A stretch of DNA of 17,918 nucleotides, from the NCBI GenBank assembly GCA_040401695.1, contig JBBANY010000047.1, positions 1 to 17,918 of the forward strand, given 5' to 3'. Origin of the DNA: F1-20-MAGs119 sp040401695 (GTDB lineage: Bacteria; Actinomycetota; Acidimicrobiia; Acidimicrobiales; Ilumatobacteraceae). Positions 15,836-17,918 of this stretch are shown here, piece after piece (the first letter of the stretch is position 1; each line of letters opens with the position of its first letter). The position numbers and the translations under genes are program-made. A model generated the notes under the pieces. That model was not told where the DNA came from. It worked only from the letters and a program-made list of their open reading frames with translations, and did not search any database.

Positions 15836-16477
15836 TCAGCGGATCGGCCCTGAGCGGTCGGCCAACTGACGACTCGAAATGATGTCATCGATGATGCCAT
15901 ACGCGAGGGCCTCAGGTGCTTCCATTACGAAGTCACGGTCGGTGTCGGTGTGGATACGGTCGATCGGCTGGCCGGTGTGATTTGCAAGGATTTCCTCGAG
16001 AAGGTCGCGCATTCGCAGGATTTCACGGGCGGCGATTTCGAGATCGGTGACCTGGGCGTAACCCACCTGGCCGTAGGGCTGGTGGAGCAGGACCCGCGAG
16101 TGCGGCAGGGCGAGACGCTTGCCCTTGGTGCCGGCCGCCAACAAAACGGCCGCAGCCGAAGCGGCCTGCCCGAGACAAATCGTGGCGATGTCGTTCTTGA
16201 TGAACTGCATCGTGTCGTAGATCGCAAACAGTGCGGTGATGTCGCCACCGGGACTGTTGATGTAGATGTTGATGTCCTTGTCGGGATTTTCACTCTCGAG
16301 GTGGATCAACTGTGCGCAGATCAGGTTGGCGATCGTGTCGTCGATCGGCGTGCCGAGAAAGATGATGTTCTCTTTCAGCAGGCGGCTGTAGAGGTCGTAC
16401 ACCCGCTCGCCACGACTGGTCTGCTCGGTGACGTTCGGAACGTAGTAATTACGGAATTTGTTCGACACGGTGCTCAT
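15836..16477 (-). CDS. clpP: ClpP, ATP-dependent Clp protease proteolytic subunit (ClpP2-like)
   Basis: ClpP forms the double-ring serine peptidase chamber that works with ClpX. The 213-residue product carries the catalytic triad S107 (GQAASAAAVLL), H132 (LLHQPYG) and D182 (TDTDRDF), plus INSPGGDI (73-80). The segment CLGQAASAAAVLLAAGTKGK closely resembles mycobacterial ClpP2 as I recall it. ATG 16477 overlaps the tig stop codon in ATGA, so it is translationally coupled to trigger factor. Many actinobacteria carry clpP1-clpP2 in tandem here; only one copy is present in this window. A short propeptide may be removed from the N-terminus. Confidence 0.97.
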   Translation of the reverse strand: MSTVSNKFRNYYVPNVTEQTSRGERVYDLYSRLLKENIIFLGTPIDDTIANLICAQLIHLESENPDKDINIYINSPGGDITALFAIYDTMQFIKNDIATICLGQAASAAAVLLAAGTKGKRLALPHSRVLLHQPYGQVGYAQVTDLEIAAREILRMRDLLEEILANHTGQPIDRIHTDTDRDFVMEAPEALAYGIIDDIISSRQLADRSGPIR

Positions 16478-17856
16478 TCTGCCCCGTGGGAGTGACCGTC
16501 ATCGCCATCGTGCCCATGATCGTGATCATGATCGTGAGATTGGTCATGCCCGAGAACGTGCTCGCGGTCGAGAACCTTGCCGTTGGTGTCGACCATTGTG
16601 ACGTTGCGCAGCAGCCAGTCGAGGGCCTTTGACTTGGCGATCTGCGAGACGAGGTCGGCGACGGCGTCGTTCTTTTCGTACACCTTGCGGACCTGTGCGG
16701 GCTTTTGGTTGACCCGCATCGCGATGCGCTGGTACTCGAGTTCGATGTCGTCGTCGGTGGCGCCGAGCCCTTCGGCGACGACGATGGCACGCAACGCGAG
16801 GTCGACCTTCACGGCCTTCACGGACTGTTCCTTCAACGCGTCGACGAACTGGTTGGTGTCCTGGCCGGTCGCCGACAACCACTGGTCAAGGGCGATGCCC
16901 TGCGACTGGAACTGTTGCACCGTGTTCTGCACGCGGGCCTGCAGATCGCTGTTCACCATCGGCTCGGGGGCATCGATGTCGACGAGAGCGGCCAGCGACT
17001 CGCTGACCTTGTCGATGAGCACGTTGCGCGCCTGGTTCAACTTCATGTCGGCGATGCGCGCAGCGACGGCATCACGCCAGGCGGCGACGGTGTCGTGTTC
17101 GGCGACGTGTTCGGCCACCCACTCATCGGTGAGGTCCGCAAGTTCCAGCGTCTGAACCCGCTGGACGGTGACCTCGAAGTCGGCGGGCTGGTCGGTTCCG
17201 TTCGGCGTTGCGCTGAACTTCAGTTCCGCACCCTTCACCGCGCCGGTGACCTCTTCGTCGAAAGTGGGCGCGACCCATCCGCGGCCGAGTTCGTAGACCC
17301 AATCATCGGTGTTCAAGCCGGGCACCGGCTCGCCGTCGCGCAAACCCTGGAGGTCGAGCGTCACGTAGTCACCGGTCTGCGACGGTCGGTCGACGTCGAC
17401 AAGGTTGCCGTGACGACGACGTTCGGCGGCGACGACTTCTTCGATTTCCTCGTCGCTTGCCTCGATCGGCGCAAGTTCGATGCGCAGGCCCTGGTAGCCG
17501 GGAACGGTGATGACCGGACGCACCTCACAGGTTGCGTCGAACGAGACCGCACCTTCTTCTTCGCCCGACACCAGCTTCACGTCGGGCGTGGCGATGAGGT
17601 CGATGTCGTGTTCACGAACCGCCTTCGACAGGTACAGGGGGACGGAGTCCTGAATGGCCTGTTGACGCGCCGCAGCCAAACCAATGCGGGCCTCGAGCAG
17701 TTTGCGGGGGGCCTTGCCGGCACGAAATCCCGGAAGCCGCACTTCGTGGGCGATCTTCTTGAAGGCGAGGTCGATGCTGGCATCGAATTCCGACTGGTCG
17801 AGCTCGACCGTGAGCTTGACTTTGTTGCCGTCGAGGGGTTCAAGGGTCGTTTTCAC
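16474..17856 (-). CDS. tig: Trigger factor with a His/Asp-rich C-terminal tail
   Basis: Trigger factor is the ribosome-bound chaperone and prolyl isomerase at the nascent-chain exit. The 460-residue product has the ribosome-binding domain with GFRAGKAPRK (43-52), an FKBP-type PPIase domain (about 158-235, TGDYVTLDLQGLRDGEPV) and a helical C-terminal chaperone domain (about 240-430). After that comes a 25-residue tail (about 436-460) with eight His and several Asp, including HDHDHDHGHD, which looks able to bind metal. GTG 17856 is chosen because KTTLEPLDGNKVKLTVEL is the family N-terminus; there is no ribosome binding site, but a TACACT box lies 9 bases upstream. It opens the tig-clpP-clpX group. 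Confidence 0.96.
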   Translation of the reverse strand: MKTTLEPLDGNKVKLTVELDQSEFDASIDLAFKKIAHEVRLPGFRAGKAPRKLLEARIGLAAARQQAIQDSVPLYLSKAVREHDIDLIATPDVKLVSGEEEGAVSFDATCEVRPVITVPGYQGLRIELAPIEASDEEIEEVVAAERRRHGNLVDVDRPSQTGDYVTLDLQGLRDGEPVPGLNTDDWVYELGRGWVAPTFDEEVTGAVKGAELKFSATPNGTDQPADFEVTVQRVQTLELADLTDEWVAEHVAEHDTVAAWRDAVAARIADMKLNQARNVLIDKVSESLAALVDIDAPEPMVNSDLQARVQNTVQQFQSQGIALDQWLSATGQDTNQFVDALKEQSVKAVKVDLALRAIVVAEGLGATDDDIELEYQRIAMRVNQKPAQVRKVYEKNDAVADLVSQIAKSKALDWLLRNVTMVDTNGKVLDREHVLGHDQSHDHDHDHGHDGDDGHSHGAE

Positions 17857-17865
17857 AGGGTGCCG

Positions 17866-17871
17866 AGTGTA
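17866..17871 (-). promoter_or_regulatory. Putative -10 box of tig-clpP-clpX promoter
   Basis: TACACT on the minus strand lies 9 bases before the tig GTG, predicting a start of transcription about 2-3 bases before the codon, that is, a nearly leaderless mRNA. The absence of any purine-rich ribosome binding site between the box and the GTG agrees with this. No clear -35 hexamer is seen. The rest of 17857-17918 holds no gene that I can recognise. Confidence 0.35.
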
Positions 17872-17918
17872 TCCACGTGCATCGAAAGTGGGCTTTGGGC
17901 GCAGCCATCGGCAAAGAT

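Noticed and set aside
16498..16545. Repetitive catgatcgtgat-like DNA near the tig end as a regulatory repeat or protein-binding site
   Set aside because: It is explained by alternating His and Asp codons in the coding frame; the palindromic GATCATGATC follows from the same codons.

Overview
The window is a block of housekeeping genes from a high-GC actinobacterium. The class Acidimicrobiia (an Ilumatobacter-like lineage) is my best guess. The reasons are the high GC content, frequent GTG starts (plus one TTG), start codons placed a few bases after TAnnnT -10 boxes with no ribosome binding site, an actinobacterial gene order, and a long Thr/Pro-rich linker inside MreC. A 10-N run inside folC shows this is a gapped draft or metagenome assembly. 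There is no CRISPR array, insertion sequence, prophage, toxin-antitoxin or defence module and no tRNA or rRNA gene that I can recognise. Coding density is about 98%.

Layout, left to right. Bases 1-639 (+) hold the C-terminal part of the lipid II flippase MurJ, which overlaps the 3' end of proB (623-1720, -) tail to tail. proB follows obg (1722-2972, -) almost without a gap. A short divergent promoter region (2973-3020) separates obg from an HD-domain dNTP triphosphohydrolase, dgt (3021-4175, +), which converges on rpmA. On the minus strand from there come rpmA (L27), rplU (L21), an RNase E/G gene, rodA, mrdA (PBP2), mreD, mreC, mreB, ndk, folC, clpX, clpP and tig, so transcription of that run goes from tig towards rpmA.

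Functionally the minus-strand run joins protein folding and turnover (tig-clpP-clpX), folate and nucleotide metabolism (folC, ndk), the elongasome (mreBCD with its glycosyltransferase/transpeptidase pair RodA-PBP2), RNA decay (RNase E/G), large-subunit ribosomal proteins, ribosome assembly (Obg) and proline synthesis (ProB). It looks like the actinobacterial tig...clpX-folC-ndk-rne-rplU-rpmA-obg-proB backbone with two differences: the mreBCD-mrdA-rodA cassette sits between ndk and rne, and dgt sits in opposite orientation between rpmA and obg.

I do not see an undescribed multi-gene system. The points most worth a second look are the inverted dgt splitting the operon, which could make it a noncontiguous operon; a Thr-rich insertion of about 110 residues bracketed by two cysteines in MreC; a four-cysteine loop in PBP2; a His/Asp-rich tail on trigger factor; an Arg/Gly-rich N-terminal extension on RNase E/G; and a Ser in place of Asn in the Obg G4 motif.
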